DNA from: an uncultured Lachnospiraceae bacterium
Lineage (GTDB): Bacteria > Bacillota > Clostridia > Lachnospirales > Lachnospiraceae
DNA: 64,000 nt
Direction: 5' to 3'
Assembly: GCA_934292725.1 (NCBI GenBank)
Contig: CAKQXY010000010.1
Coordinates: forward strand, 17,664-81,663
Positions 34,676 to 44,436 of this stretch are shown here, piece by piece (the stretch's first letter is position 1; every line of letters begins with the position of its first letter). The translations under genes were made by a program, and so were the position numbers. The notes beneath the pieces are model-generated. The model searched no databases and was not told where the DNA came from. It saw only the letters and a list, made by a program, of their open reading frames with translations.

Positions 34676-34775
34676 TAAGATGACGATAGAAAAATGAGTA
34701 ACGATTCAAAGTTTTACAGAGATATTTAGGTCTTTGTGAACGTGGTTGAATTGTAATAAAAACGGAGGAAAAACA

Positions 34776-37700
34776 ATGGTAATCAGAGAATACAGCAAGG
34801 TTGAACTGGTATTTAGCTCTAGTGAGAGCGAAGCAGTCAAGATTGCACTTGTGAATCTGCGGCGCGATTTAATTCGTACACTTGACTGCAGCGTGACAGC
34901 AGGAGGTATTATACGTATCCTTGTCGGAACAGTGGGCAATCTGCCAGAGTTAGACAAAAAGGCAGATATTTTAAAGCTTAAGGCAGAGGATGGCACGTAT
35001 CGTAAGGAAGCATTTTTGATTCAGGAAAAGGACGGAGAGCTTTTAATTGCAGGAACAGACCGCCGCGGTACAATTTATGGCATATATGATTTCTGTGAAT
35101 GGCTTGGTGTATCACCATGGTATTTCTTTGCCGATGTTCCGGTGCGCCGTAGAAGTGAAGCTGTAATTGAAAATGGTTACTGCAAGGTGGATTATCCGTC
35201 TGTTGAGTATAGAGGAATCTTTATCAACGACGAGGAAGAGTTAGAGCACTGGGTATGGCGCTACATGGGTGAAGCGACTATAGGCGTAAAGACATATGAA
35301 AAGATCTTTGAAATGCTGCTTCGCTTAAAGCTCAATTATATCTGGCCGGCAATGCATGTCAATTCCTTTAATCTAAAACAGGAAAACGGTGCGCTTGCAA
35401 ACCGCATGGGAATAGTTGTCGGAACATCTCACTGTGATATGCTGATGAGAAGCAATAATCGCGAGTGGAAGCCGTGGCTTGCAAAGAAGGGCTATACTGA
35501 TGTGGAATATGATTTTTCTATTCCAGGCAGAAACCGTGAAATATTAAAGGAGTATTGGCGAGAGAGCGTAGAGCAAAATCGTGATTTTGAAGTCAGCTAT
35601 ACAGTTGGTATGAGAGGAATCCACGACTCAGGTTTTGAGACAAAATCACTTGAAGGTCTGACAGGAGAGAAACTTTTAAAAGCTAAAATTGAACTGCTTG
35701 AATCTGTTATGGCAGCACAAAAGGAGATTCTTTCAGAAACATTAGACACTGAGCCTATGAAGACCTTTGTGCCATACAAAGAAGTGCTTGAGCTTTATGA
35801 TAATGGCTTAAAGGTGCCGGAAGATCTGACATTGATCTGGACAAATGACAACTATGGTTATGTGCGTCGCTATCCGGGTGAGAAGGAAAAGGCAAGAAAG
35901 AGCGGAAATGGTATTTATTATCATAATTCTTACTGGGCACCTCCGGGAGCTTCCTATCTTTTTATCTGCTCAATTCCAATGTCTCACACTAGAAATGAGC
36001 TGTTAAAGGCATACAAAGAGGGTATTCAGAAGGTATGGGTTACAAATTTCGGCGCAATTAAGCCGCTGGAGCAGCAGCTTTCATTCTATGCAAAGCTTGC
36101 ATGGGAGGCAGATGGAGATGATAATCGCGATCTTGAAACCTTTGACGAAAAAATCTTTTTGACAAGATGGTTAGACAGCATGTTTACAGGACAGCCAGGA
36201 AAAGCTGCAGCACAGCTTCTGTTAGAATTTGATCAGCTTACCAATGCAAGAAAGCTTGAACATATGGATGATGACTGCTTTTCACAGACAGCATTTGGAG
36301 ATGAGGCAGCAGCACGCATACATCGTTATGAATATATTTGCAGCGAGCTGGAGAAGATTTACGAGAACTTGCCAGAGCAGGAAAAAGATGCATTTTTCCA
36401 GATGATATTGATGAAGGTGCAGGCAGCTTATTTTACAAATGGCATGTATTATTATGCAGATCGCAGCCGTCTTTGTATAAGACAGGGCAAAAACAGTGAT
36501 GCAAAGCGTTATACTGATAAGAGTCATGCATTTGATCTGGCGCGCAGAAAGCTTCTCTATTACTACAATCATGTGATGAGCAATGGAAAGTGGAATGGCA
36601 TATTAACACCAGAGGATTTCCCACCGCCGCGTACAGCTATGTATCCGTCATGCCAAGTGCCATTACATGCAGCTGCAGATAAGTTGATTGTCACCTGTTG
36701 GAATAACCAAAGTGAGCTCACCTTCACAGACAGCACACACGGTAACGCGAAATGGATTGAACTTGCAAACGCAGGAAATGGAGAACTGCCATATAAAATT
36801 GAGGCACCGGAGTGGATCAAATTTGAAGGTGCGCTCTCAAAAGAAGGAATAATTACAAAAGAAACTCGTTTCATTTTCAGCGTAATACCACAGACTAAAC
36901 CTGAAGAAGCACTTCACTCTGAAAATGCATCGAATGATGCACAGTCATCACTTGTTCGCCACGGTGAAATCGCAGTATTTAGCGGTACACAAAAGATTGC
37001 AGTAATTCCAGTAACCGATGAGACCGATGATATAAAAGCCCGTATACAAAAGGATGCAGAAGATGCAAAACTGACTAAGGCTCAAGCTGCATATGTTGCG
37101 ATTGAAGACAGCGGCAGATGTGTCATCGAGGCAGAAAATGGTACAGCAGTATCAAAACTTGATGCAGCAAATTGGAAGATCATTCCACATCTTGGCCGTT
37201 CACAGGGAAGTCTTTTGGAGGCAGAGACACCTGGTGCACAGTGGTCCTGCCCATTCTACTTAACACAAGGTGGTGATTTTGTATTAGAATTGCATCGTTT
37301 CCCAACGCTTTGCTCTGTGGGACGTATTCGTATTGGCATATCCGTAGACAATGGTGAAATGAATATATTTGAGTCGCAGTCAACAGATGAGCACCGTGCG
37401 AATTGGAAACATAACATACTAAACAATGTGGATAAGCTTTCAGGACGTTTTACTGGACTGGCGGCAGGACTTCACAAGCTTACCTTCACAGCAATTGATC
37501 CATATGTTTCCTTCACACGCGCCGTTTTATACGATGAAAAGAGCGAGGCGGGAAAACAGCTGTATTGTCAGCTTACAAGTCCGGCAAAACTTGTGGATGG
37601 AGCTTATAAAAGAAGCAATCTTGGAATTGTACTGTCAAATCCAGAATGCGAAATGCTTCCTGAAAATATTGATCTTGATGCATATTGTGAGCGTTGGTAC

Positions 37701-38324
37701 GGCAATGTAACACCAGAGCCGCGCCCTGTTTTGTATCTTCCGCTTGCAGCAGGAAAAGATTCACTAGAGGATGATGACATCATAATTCGTCCAGAAAAAA
37801 GCAGCGATGTGATTACTCCGCAGCAGATCTTAGAAAAAGCAGCAAGCCCAGTCACAGAGACCAATGGCATTATCGAAATCGACGCAGCATCTGCAATGGC
37901 ACAAACTGCATTTGCATCAGCGCATGACAGTGCGGACGGCATTTCCTGGAGTTATTGTGACAGCCCGGCATATAATGAAAGTGGTCTTGCTATGTATATT
38001 GAGCAGGAGAGCTTATCATGGAGCGAGCAAGAAGCGCCAAGCCTTCACTATACAGTTAAGGCACAGGGCGGTCATTACCGTATCTGGGTACATACATGGC
38101 AGTGGGGAGATGACTGCTCACACTATACTATAGGAGTAGATGGCATCATTGTACCAGAAAAAGAATTGTATGGCGGACGCCCGCTATGGAAATATGCCTC
38201 CGAGCATGTATGGAAGTGGGCGCCAGTCTGGGAGTGCGAACTAGAGAAAGGTCAGCACGAAATAAGTGTGCACAGCATAAATTCACGTCTTCGCATTGAT
38301 CAGATACGGTTGGAGAAGGTGTAA
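34776..38324 (+). CDS. Glycoside hydrolase family 115, xylan alpha-1,2-glucuronidase type
   Basis: Releases (4-O-methyl-)glucuronic acid from xylan or xylo-oligosaccharides. The product is 1182 residues; the ATG at 34776 has GGAGG upstream. The N-terminal part has GTDRRGTIYGIYDFCEWLGVSP and the core has YRGIFINDEEELEHWV, LKLNYIWPAMHVNSF and TWTNDNYGY-like segments (LIWTNDNYGYVRRYPG). The C-terminal domain has WAPVWECELEKGQHEI. There is no signal peptide, so it appears cytoplasmic, unusual for some xylanolytic homologues but common in gut Firmicutes. It is monocistronic and divergent from the pectinesterase gene. Confidence 0.93.
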   Translation: MVIREYSKVELVFSSSESEAVKIALVNLRRDLIRTLDCSVTAGGIIRILVGTVGNLPELDKKADILKLKAEDGTYRKEAFLIQEKDGELLIAGTDRRGTIYGIYDFCEWLGVSPWYFFADVPVRRRSEAVIENGYCKVDYPSVEYRGIFINDEEELEHWVWRYMGEATIGVKTYEKIFEMLLRLKLNYIWPAMHVNSFNLKQENGALANRMGIVVGTSHCDMLMRSNNREWKPWLAKKGYTDVEYDFSIPGRNREILKEYWRESVEQNRDFEVSYTVGMRGIHDSGFETKSLEGLTGEKLLKAKIELLESVMAAQKEILSETLDTEPMKTFVPYKEVLELYDNGLKVPEDLTLIWTNDNYGYVRRYPGEKEKARKSGNGIYYHNSYWAPPGASYLFICSIPMSHTRNELLKAYKEGIQKVWVTNFGAIKPLEQQLSFYAKLAWEADGDDNRDLETFDEKIFLTRWLDSMFTGQPGKAAAQLLLEFDQLTNARKLEHMDDDCFSQTAFGDEAAARIHRYEYICSELEKIYENLPEQEKDAFFQMILMKVQAAYFTNGMYYYADRSRLCIRQGKNSDAKRYTDKSHAFDLARRKLLYYYNHVMSNGKWNGILTPEDFPPPRTAMYPSCQVPLHAAADKLIVTCWNNQSELTFTDSTHGNAKWIELANAGNGELPYKIEAPEWIKFEGALSKEGIITKETRFIFSVIPQTKPEEALHSENASNDAQSSLVRHGEIAVFSGTQKIAVIPVTDETDDIKARIQKDAEDAKLTKAQAAYVAIEDSGRCVIEAENGTAVSKLDAANWKIIPHLGRSQGSLLEAETPGAQWSCPFYLTQGGDFVLELHRFPTLCSVGRIRIGISVDNGEMNIFESQSTDEHRANWKHNILNNVDKLSGRFTGLAAGLHKLTFTAIDPYVSFTRAVLYDEKSEAGKQLYCQLTSPAKLVDGAYKRSNLGIVLSNPECEMLPENIDLDAYCERWYGNVTPEPRPVLYLPLAAGKDSLEDDDIIIRPEKSSDVITPQQILEKAASPVTETNGIIEIDAASAMAQTAFASAHDSADGISWSYCDSPAYNESGLAMYIEQESLSWSEQEAPSLHYTVKAQGGHYRIWVHTWQWGDDCSHYTIGVDGIIVPEKELYGGRPLWKYASEHVWKWAPVWECELEKGQHEISVHSINSRLRIDQIRLEKV

Positions 38325-38393
38325 TATTTTAAAGTGTAGCTGCAAAGCTTCGCAAAAGCACCGTAAGGAAGAAATAAAAGACCTGCCTGCCCA

Positions 38394-38798
38394 TCACTGA
38401 GCAAGCAGGTCTGCTAATGTAATACTGTCAAGATAGTCATTTACAAGTTCACCTAGTTTCATCCACATACCGATTGTGCGGCATTCCGATGCCTTAGGGC
38501 AGGATGTTGAGCCAGATTCAATACAGCCAACAGGTTCAAGACTTGTTTCTGTAAGGCGCAGGATTCTTCCGATTGTGTATTCACTGGGAGGCATAGTAAG
38601 ACGATAGCCGCCGCCCTTGCCGCGCATGCCCTCAAGAAGGTGTTCCTGAACAAGAATTTTTAAAATGCTTTCCAGATATTTTTCAGAAATTCCCTGTCTG
38701 GCAGCAATTGATTTTAATGGAATATATGTTTCATTTGGATGCTCTGCGATATCAATCATAACACGCAAGGCATAACGTCCTCTGGTAGATACAATCAT
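38394..38798 (-). CDS. Rrf2-family regulator with three conserved cysteines
   Basis: The product is 134 residues. The winged helix begins MIVSTRGRYALRVMIDIAEH and has ISEKYLESILKILVQEHLL as recognition helix. VGCIESGSTSCPKASEC carries the three Cys of iron-sulfur-binding Rrf2 proteins (IscR, NsrR type). It is divergent from the peptide/nickel importer and may control it, or its own promoter, in response to cluster or thiol status. A hairpin AGACCTGC/GCAGGTCT overlaps the stop codon and can act as terminator. Confidence 0.9.
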   Translation of the reverse strand: MIVSTRGRYALRVMIDIAEHPNETYIPLKSIAARQGISEKYLESILKILVQEHLLEGMRGKGGGYRLTMPPSEYTIGRILRLTETSLEPVGCIESGSTSCPKASECRTIGMWMKLGELVNDYLDSITLADLLAQ

Positions 38799-38844
38799 AA
38801 GTCACCTCAAAAATTGGATTAGCTGTGTCACAGCAGATAAACCT

Positions 38845-38873
38845 ATTATACTACAAGGTAAAAAGGAAATCAA
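38845..38873 (-). promoter_or_regulatory. Promoter of the Rrf2-family gene
   Basis: On the minus strand, -35 TTGATT (38868-38873), 17-bp spacer, -10 TATAAT (38845-38850). ACCT and AGGT arms flank the -10, a possible autoregulatory site. Confidence 0.7.
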
Positions 38874-38939
38874 ATAAAATGTATCTTTTTTAGAACAGAA
38901 AAGTGAGAAAACCCTCTGTACAAATCAGAAAAAATCTTC

Positions 38940-39009
38940 TACAATGAAATTGTGGCAGCGAGCATAGAGCAGCTGACCAGGGTCTGCGGCGCCGCCGTGG
39001 CAGACTTTT
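38940..39009 (+). promoter_or_regulatory. Leader of the peptide/nickel importer operon
   Basis: A -10 TACAAT (38940-38945) with a weak -35 is followed by a GC-rich leader. GTCTGC (38982-38987) pairs with GCAGAC (39000-39005), with an inner GGCG/CGCC possibility, then TTTTG. It looks like an attenuator hairpin. I do not recognise a known riboswitch. Confidence 0.45.
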
Positions 39010-39039
39010 GTATAAGCGGCGCAGAGAGGAAATTGAAAA

Positions 39040-40542
39040 ATGAAAAAGACAGGTAAGACAGCAGCATTAGCATTGACCATGAGTATGGCAGTGACAGCAA
39101 TGCCGTTTGGCGTATCGGCAGAGGAGACAGATAAGACAGTTGTGCGCATTAATATGGAGTCTGAGCCGGATAACTTAGATCCATGGCTTTCAGCAGCCAG
39201 CGACACAGAGGCCGTATTTCACAATGTATTCGAGGGACTTGTACTGTTTGATGAGACAGGAGCATTGATTCCGGGATTAGCCGAGAGCTGGGACATTTCC
39301 GATGATGGATTGACCTATACCTTTCATTTAAGAGACGACGTAACCTTCCACAATGGAAAGGCATTTTCGGCTGAGGACGTCGTATATACCTATGAATCTC
39401 TTTCCGGTTTAGGCGGAGAGGAAGCTCTTTCTTCTAAATTTAAAAATCTGACTTCTGTAGAAGCCGTTGATGATTACACAGTTACAATGACACTTGCTGA
39501 GGCTGATGCTGCATTTTTACAGTATACAAGAGTAGCAGTACTTCCAAAGGGATATGAGGATCAGTCAAGTGCTCCGGTAGGAACCGGCCCATTTGTGTTT
39601 GAAAAATATGTTCCGGGACAGATGGTTGTTCTGGAGAAAAATGAAGATTATTATGATGAGTCTAGAATGCCAAAGATCGATGAGGCACAGATTTATATCA
39701 TGGGTGATGACAGTGCCGTTTTAACAGCTTTGCAGTCAGGACAGCTTGATGCAGGAATTGTTTATGCAGACAGTGCTGATTATTTAACAGGTGACTTTAC
39801 TATAAACAGCTCTCCGCAGAACATGGTTCAGCTGTTTGCATTAAATAACTCAGTGGAGCCATTTGATGATGTGCGTGTACGCCAGGCATTTGAATATGCA
39901 GTTAATAAGGATCAGATCATTGACGGTGTATTTGCCGGATATGCTACAGAGCTGTATAGTAACTTCAGCCCGGTAATGTCCTATTTTTACAATGATGAGC
40001 TTGAAGATGTCTACACATATGATGTAGAAAAAGCAAAGGAATTGCTGGCAGAGGCAGGATATGAGGATGGCTTTGATATTACAATCACAGTTCCGTCTAA
40101 TTATCAGAAGCATGTTGATACTGCGCAGGTAATCGCGCAGCAGTTAAAGCAGATCAATGTCAACGCAACTATTGAGCCAGTTGAGTGGGGTCAGTGGTTA
40201 GAGCAGGTATACACAAATGCAGATTATCAGACAACAGTTGTTGGTTTGACAGGAAAGCTTGATCCAAACGATATTTTAGGCCGTTATGTAAGCGATTATG
40301 CAAAGAATTTCATGAAATACAATAATCCGGATTACGATAAGCTGATCGAAGAAGCAAAGACAGCTTCAGATGAGGAGCGCGTTGAGTTATTTAAGGAGTG
40401 TCAGAAGATGCTGACAGATGACGCTGCTGCTGTATGGATCTGTGATCCGAATGCCATTGCTGTTACAAGAAGCGATTTAAAGGGCTACACTTTCTACCCG
40501 GTAAGCTTCATTGATTTAAGCAAGCTTTACTACGAGGAATAA
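39040..40542 (+). CDS. ABC importer substrate-binding protein, family 5 (peptide/nickel type)
   Basis: The product is 500 residues. The signal peptide is about residues 1-27 (MKKTGKTAALALTMSMAVTA, cleavage after VSA), without lipobox. The family 5 signature is present: SEPDNLDPWL, LVLFDETGALIPGLAESWDIS, GLTYTFHLRDDVTFHNGKAFSAEDV and GTGPFVFEKY. It delivers oligopeptides, or possibly nickel or other chelates, to the permeases downstream. GAGAGGAAA precedes the ATG. Confidence 0.92.
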   Translation: MKKTGKTAALALTMSMAVTAMPFGVSAEETDKTVVRINMESEPDNLDPWLSAASDTEAVFHNVFEGLVLFDETGALIPGLAESWDISDDGLTYTFHLRDDVTFHNGKAFSAEDVVYTYESLSGLGGEEALSSKFKNLTSVEAVDDYTVTMTLAEADAAFLQYTRVAVLPKGYEDQSSAPVGTGPFVFEKYVPGQMVVLEKNEDYYDESRMPKIDEAQIYIMGDDSAVLTALQSGQLDAGIVYADSADYLTGDFTINSSPQNMVQLFALNNSVEPFDDVRVRQAFEYAVNKDQIIDGVFAGYATELYSNFSPVMSYFYNDELEDVYTYDVEKAKELLAEAGYEDGFDITITVPSNYQKHVDTAQVIAQQLKQINVNATIEPVEWGQWLEQVYTNADYQTTVVGLTGKLDPNDILGRYVSDYAKNFMKYNNPDYDKLIEEAKTASDEERVELFKECQKMLTDDAAAVWICDPNAIAVTRSDLKGYTFYPVSFIDLSKLYYEE

Positions 40543-40558
40543 ATCTATATAAGAAAGG

Positions 40559-40592
40559 CAGCCCGGCGAAAGTTTTTTCGGCGGGCTGTTTT
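40559..40592 (+). terminator. Partial terminator between binding protein and permeases
   Basis: CAGCCCGGCGAAA (40559-40571) pairs, with one mismatch, with TTTCGGCGGGCTG (40576-40588), followed by TTTT. Probably sets binding protein above permease level. Confidence 0.75.
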
Positions 40593-40604
40593 GGAGTCAG
40601 ACAT

Positions 40605-41546
40605 ATGAATTATTATATACGGAAAGCAGCGGGCCTTTTGGTAACGCTGCTGCTAGTGTCTTTTATTACATTCAGTGTTTTTCAGATTTTGCCGGGAAAT
40701 CCTGCCTATATCATTCTTGGAGTAGATGCAGATCCCATGCAGATTGAGGCACTGAATAAGAGCATGGGATTAGATAAGCCTGCACTTGTGCGTTATATAG
40801 ATTGGATTGCAGGACTGTTTCGCGGTGATCTTGGCATTTCATATCGTTACCAGCAGCCGGTTGCACAGCTTATATCAGATGCGCTTGAAGTAACTGGAAG
40901 TCTTGCGATAGTAACACTTATTCTGACATTGATAATTGGTGTTTTGGCTGGTGTGTGGCTGGCAGACCACTCAGATAAGTGGTATAGTCTTCCGCTATCT
41001 ATGCTCTCACAGGTCAGCATTTCCATCCCGTCTTTCTGTATGGCAATCTTTTTAATCAGCATTTTTACAGTTGGTTTAAAATGGCTTCCATCTATTGGTT
41101 TTGTCTCATTTTCAGAAAGCCCGTCAGGATGGTTTAAAAGCCTGATATTGCCGTCATGTTCATTAGCGCTTGGTACAAGTGCAATAGTGATTCGCTATGT
41201 TAAGGTGTCAGTTAACGGGCAAAGAAAGCAGGATTATGTGCGTACTGCCTACAGTAAAGGTTTGGGAAAAAATAAGGTGATGTATCGTCATGTGCTTAGA
41301 AATTCCCTGATTCCGGTAATTACCATTTTTGGTATGACAGCAGCAGATATCTTAGGCGGAAGCATCATCGTTGAAAATGTTTTTTCCATGCCGGGAATCG
41401 GAAGGCTGATATCTGTCTCAATTTCAAGCCGAGATTTGCCGCTTTTGCAGGGACTGACCTTTTATTTGGCACTTATTGTTGTGGTGTGCAATTTTATTGT
41501 TGATTTGATCTATTCGATTGTCGATCCAAGGATTCGCTTGAAGTAA
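40605..41546 (+). CDS. ABC importer permease, DppB/OppB/NikB type
   Basis: The product is 313 residues with six membrane helices. The N-terminus FITFSVFQILPGNPAYI and the RTAYSKGLGKNKVMYRHVLRN loop identify the DppB type. GGAG stands 9 nt before the ATG. It is the first permease of the five-gene importer. Confidence 0.92.
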   Translation: MNYYIRKAAGLLVTLLLVSFITFSVFQILPGNPAYIILGVDADPMQIEALNKSMGLDKPALVRYIDWIAGLFRGDLGISYRYQQPVAQLISDALEVTGSLAIVTLILTLIIGVLAGVWLADHSDKWYSLPLSMLSQVSISIPSFCMAIFLISIFTVGLKWLPSIGFVSFSESPSGWFKSLILPSCSLALGTSAIVIRYVKVSVNGQRKQDYVRTAYSKGLGKNKVMYRHVLRNSLIPVITIFGMTAADILGGSIIVENVFSMPGIGRLISVSISSRDLPLLQGLTFYLALIVVVCNFIVDLIYSIVDPRIRLK

Positions 41547-41571
41547 GAGATGCTTACTCATGTTTTTGGAG

Positions 41572-41603
41572 AGTCAAGAGGATTTCTAACCTTTTGACTT
41601 TTG
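41572..41603 (+). terminator. Hairpin between the two permease genes
   Basis: AGTCAAGAGG (41572-41581) pairs with CCTTTTGACT (41590-41599), including one G-U, followed by TTTG. The T run is short, so it may slow transcription or protect the message rather than end it. Confidence 0.5.
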
Positions 41604-41658
41604 TGTCATAAAAATAGAGTACGGCAAACTGTAACAGAAAAGGAATAAGAGTAACGAT

Positions 41659-42465
41659 ATGAAACGATATTTAAAAAATAAAAGCTTTCTTACAGGAGCA
41701 ATTCTGGCGTTTATTATGCTTGGGATGCTTGTTGTCAGCTTATTTTGGCTGCCATATGATCCAGAAGAAATGTATCTTGCACCAAAGCTGTCGCTTCCTA
41801 GCATATCACATCTTATGGGAACAGATCAGTTTGGACGAGATGTGCTGAGCCGTATAATGAAGGGTATACAGGTATCATTTGGCATTGGCGTTGTCGTTGT
41901 AGCAGCAGGAGGATTTGTGGGAACGCTTCTTGGTGCCTGTTCTGGATATTTTGGCGGATATGTCGATGAAGTGATTATGAAAATCGTGGACGCACAGATG
42001 GCATTTCCTGGAATTTTGCTTGCATTAATGCTGATGTGTATATTTGGACGAGGTCTAAGCAATACGATTCTGGCACTGTCAATTATGTCCATTCCGCGAT
42101 TTGTGCGCATGGCGCGAAGTGGATTTTTAAAGCTTCGTGAATCAGATTTTGTAAAAGCAGAGCGTGTCAGAGGGGCATCTGCACCGCGAATCATGTTTTT
42201 GCACATTTTGCCAAATTTATTCTCAGAGCTGACGGCAACTGCATCACTAACATTTGCGTCAGCTGTCATGTCAGAAGCAGGTTTAAGCTATTTAGGACTT
42301 GGTGTAGCACCGCCAAAGCCAAGTCTTGGACTGATGCTTTCAGATGCCCAGCAGACGCTTCTTATGGCACCATGGAACATTGCCATGCCAGCGATTGTGA
42401 TTACATTGCTTGTCATGAGCTTTAATTTGATTGGAGACGGAATCCAGGAGGTGACTGAGCAATGA
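41659..42465 (+). CDS. ABC importer permease, DppC/OppC/NikC type
   Basis: The product is 268 residues. It has the N-terminal HLMGTDQFGRDVLSRIMKG segment of DppC proteins, the ERVRGASAPRIMFLHILPNL coupling loop, and AGLSYLGLGVAPPKPSLG near the end. AAGAG precedes the ATG weakly. Its stop overlaps the start of the next gene (ATGA). Confidence 0.92.
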   Translation: MKRYLKNKSFLTGAILAFIMLGMLVVSLFWLPYDPEEMYLAPKLSLPSISHLMGTDQFGRDVLSRIMKGIQVSFGIGVVVVAAGGFVGTLLGACSGYFGGYVDEVIMKIVDAQMAFPGILLALMLMCIFGRGLSNTILALSIMSIPRFVRMARSGFLKLRESDFVKAERVRGASAPRIMFLHILPNLFSELTATASLTFASAVMSEAGLSYLGLGVAPPKPSLGLMLSDAQQTLLMAPWNIAMPAIVITLLVMSFNLIGDGIQEVTEQ

Positions 42466-43463
42466 TTGAATTTCGGGCAGAACATTTTTCATTGGATTTT
42501 GAACATGAAAAAAAGTGGTATCCAGCGGTGACAGATTTCAATATGCACATTGATGCAGGAGAGATGGTTGCACTGATAGGAGAGTCGGGCTGTGGAAAAT
42601 CAATCACGGCGCTTTCTATGATGGGCCTTCAGCCGCCAAATACACGAATTATGGGTCACATGTATTTAAATGGTGAAAATGGGCCAGAGGATTTAAATGC
42701 ACTGACAAAAAAAGAATGGACGTCAGTTCGTGGAAGACGTATCTCCATGATTTTTCAGGAGCCTATGACAGCTCTTAACCCACTGATTAAGGTAGGAAAA
42801 CAGGTGCGCGAATGTCTTTTAACTCACCAAAAGGGTATAAGTAAAAAAGAGGCAAAGAGCCTTGTTTTAGAACAGCTAAAAAGCGTTGGCCTTCCAGATG
42901 TGGAAGATCTGTATGACTGCTATCCTCACCAGTTGTCTGGCGGACAGCGCCAGCGAGTTATGATTGCAATGGCATTTATAAATAATCCAGCTCTTTTGAT
43001 TGCCGATGAGCCGACAACTGCACTCGATGTCACGATTCAGACGCAAATTATGGATTTGATGCGCCAGATGAATAAAAAGACTAATACAGCTATTCTTTTA
43101 ATTTCTCATGATCTTGGTGTTGTCAGCCGTCTTTGCAGCCGTGTTTACATTATGTATGCTGGACGTATCGTGGAGAGTGGTCCTGTAGATGAAATTTTAA
43201 CTAATCCGCTTCATCCATACACAAAAGGTCTTGTAGAGGCGATTCCTGATATTACAAAGCGCGGAAAGCCATTAAAGGCTATACCGGGTAGTGTGCCGGG
43301 ATTATATGCAAGAAGTAATACAGGCTGCGGCTTTGCAGAAAGATGCGAGTACTGTACAAATAAGTGCCAAAAAGAAGTGCCGCCGCTAGTGCAGGATGGG
43401 GGACGCGCTGTAGCATGTTGGAATAAAAGCTTTGACTCAGGAAGGGGCAATACTCATGACTGA
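42462..43463 (+). CDS. ABC importer ATPase, DppD/OppD type
   Basis: The product is 333 residues. Walker A is GESGCGKS, the signature is QLSGGQRQRV, Walker B is LLIADEPTTALD, and the switch His is in ISHDLG. The C-terminal oligopeptide extension has Cys-rich GCGFAERCEYCTNKC, which in this family can hold an iron-sulfur cluster. GGAGGTGA precedes the start. It is translationally coupled on both sides. Confidence 0.94.
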   Translation: MIEFRAEHFSLDFEHEKKWYPAVTDFNMHIDAGEMVALIGESGCGKSITALSMMGLQPPNTRIMGHMYLNGENGPEDLNALTKKEWTSVRGRRISMIFQEPMTALNPLIKVGKQVRECLLTHQKGISKKEAKSLVLEQLKSVGLPDVEDLYDCYPHQLSGGQRQRVMIAMAFINNPALLIADEPTTALDVTIQTQIMDLMRQMNKKTNTAILLISHDLGVVSRLCSRVYIMYAGRIVESGPVDEILTNPLHPYTKGLVEAIPDITKRGKPLKAIPGSVPGLYARSNTGCGFAERCEYCTNKCQKEVPPLVQDGGRAVACWNKSFDSGRGNTHD

Positions 43464-44415
43464 ACAAATAAAACAAAGACAGCCACTAATTGAGCTAAAA
43501 GATGTGACGAAAACATATCATGACGGCAAGAGAAAAGACGTTTTTGCCGTATCAAATTTTAATTTGACGCTTTACGAGGGTGAGACACTTGGTCTTGTCG
43601 GAGAGTCTGGCTGTGGAAAATCAACTATCGGAAATATGCTTGTTCATCTTTTTACACCAGATGAGGGTTCTATTTTATTTCGCGGACAGGATATCGCCTC
43701 AATGAATGAGAGGCAGTTTCATCCGCTTCGAAAAGAGATTCAGATGGTCTTTCAGGATCCATATTCTTCGCTTAATCCGAGAAAGAAAATTGGATGGCTG
43801 TTAGAAGAACCGCTTAAGATTCATAGAAAAAATATGAAAAAAGAAGAGCGAAAGGCAAAGGTAGAGGAAATATTAAAAGAAGTTGGGCTTGATGCAGAGT
43901 ATGCAAACCGATATCCCAAAGAACTTTCCGGCGGACAGCGCCAGCGTGTCAGCATTGCGCTTGCCTTTTTAATGAAGCCGTCCTTTATTGTGGCAGATGA
44001 GCCTGTTTCCGCACTTGATGTTTCAGTGCAGGCACAGATTTTAAATTTAATGCGTGAGCTGCAGGAAAAATATAAACTGACCTCACTTTTCATTTCACAT
44101 GATCTTGGCGTCGTTTCATATTTGTCCGACCGTATAGGTGTTATGTATCTTGGTCATCTTGTTGAACTTGGTATGACAAAGGAAATTTTAGAACATCCGG
44201 CACACCCATACACAAAAGCATTGTTTCATGCAAATGAGAAGGTGCTAGTGGGTGAGATTCCAAGTCCATCAGATCCGCCTTCGGGATGCCCGTTTCACAC
44301 CAGATGCGAGTACTGCACCGAGCAATGCAAAACAGAAATGCCGCATATGCGAACACTTTCTGGTGATGAATACGGTGTTCACACTGCGGCATGCTGGATT
44401 GCGAGAACAGTGTAA
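43456..44415 (+). CDS. ABC importer ATPase, DppF/OppF type
   Basis: The product is 319 residues from the ATG at 43456, 8 nt inside the end of the preceding gene, with GGAAGGGG upstream; a TTG eight codons earlier is less likely. Walker A GESGCGKS, signature ELSGGQRQRVS, Walker B FIVADEPVSALD. The C-terminus again has a Cys motif (RCEYCTEQC). It forms the ATPase heterodimer with the preceding product. Confidence 0.94.
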   Translation: MTEQIKQRQPLIELKDVTKTYHDGKRKDVFAVSNFNLTLYEGETLGLVGESGCGKSTIGNMLVHLFTPDEGSILFRGQDIASMNERQFHPLRKEIQMVFQDPYSSLNPRKKIGWLLEEPLKIHRKNMKKEERKAKVEEILKEVGLDAEYANRYPKELSGGQRQRVSIALAFLMKPSFIVADEPVSALDVSVQAQILNLMRELQEKYKLTSLFISHDLGVVSYLSDRIGVMYLGHLVELGMTKEILEHPAHPYTKALFHANEKVLVGEIPSPSDPPSGCPFHTRCEYCTEQCKTEMPHMRTLSGDEYGVHTAACWIARTV

Positions 44416-44436
44416 CTGCGCAGCAATCAGTTGGTA

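Noticed and set aside
38980..39009. Riboswitch before the peptide/nickel importer
   Set aside because: Only one clear hairpin is visible and it does not match a motif I know; kept as an attenuator-like leader.
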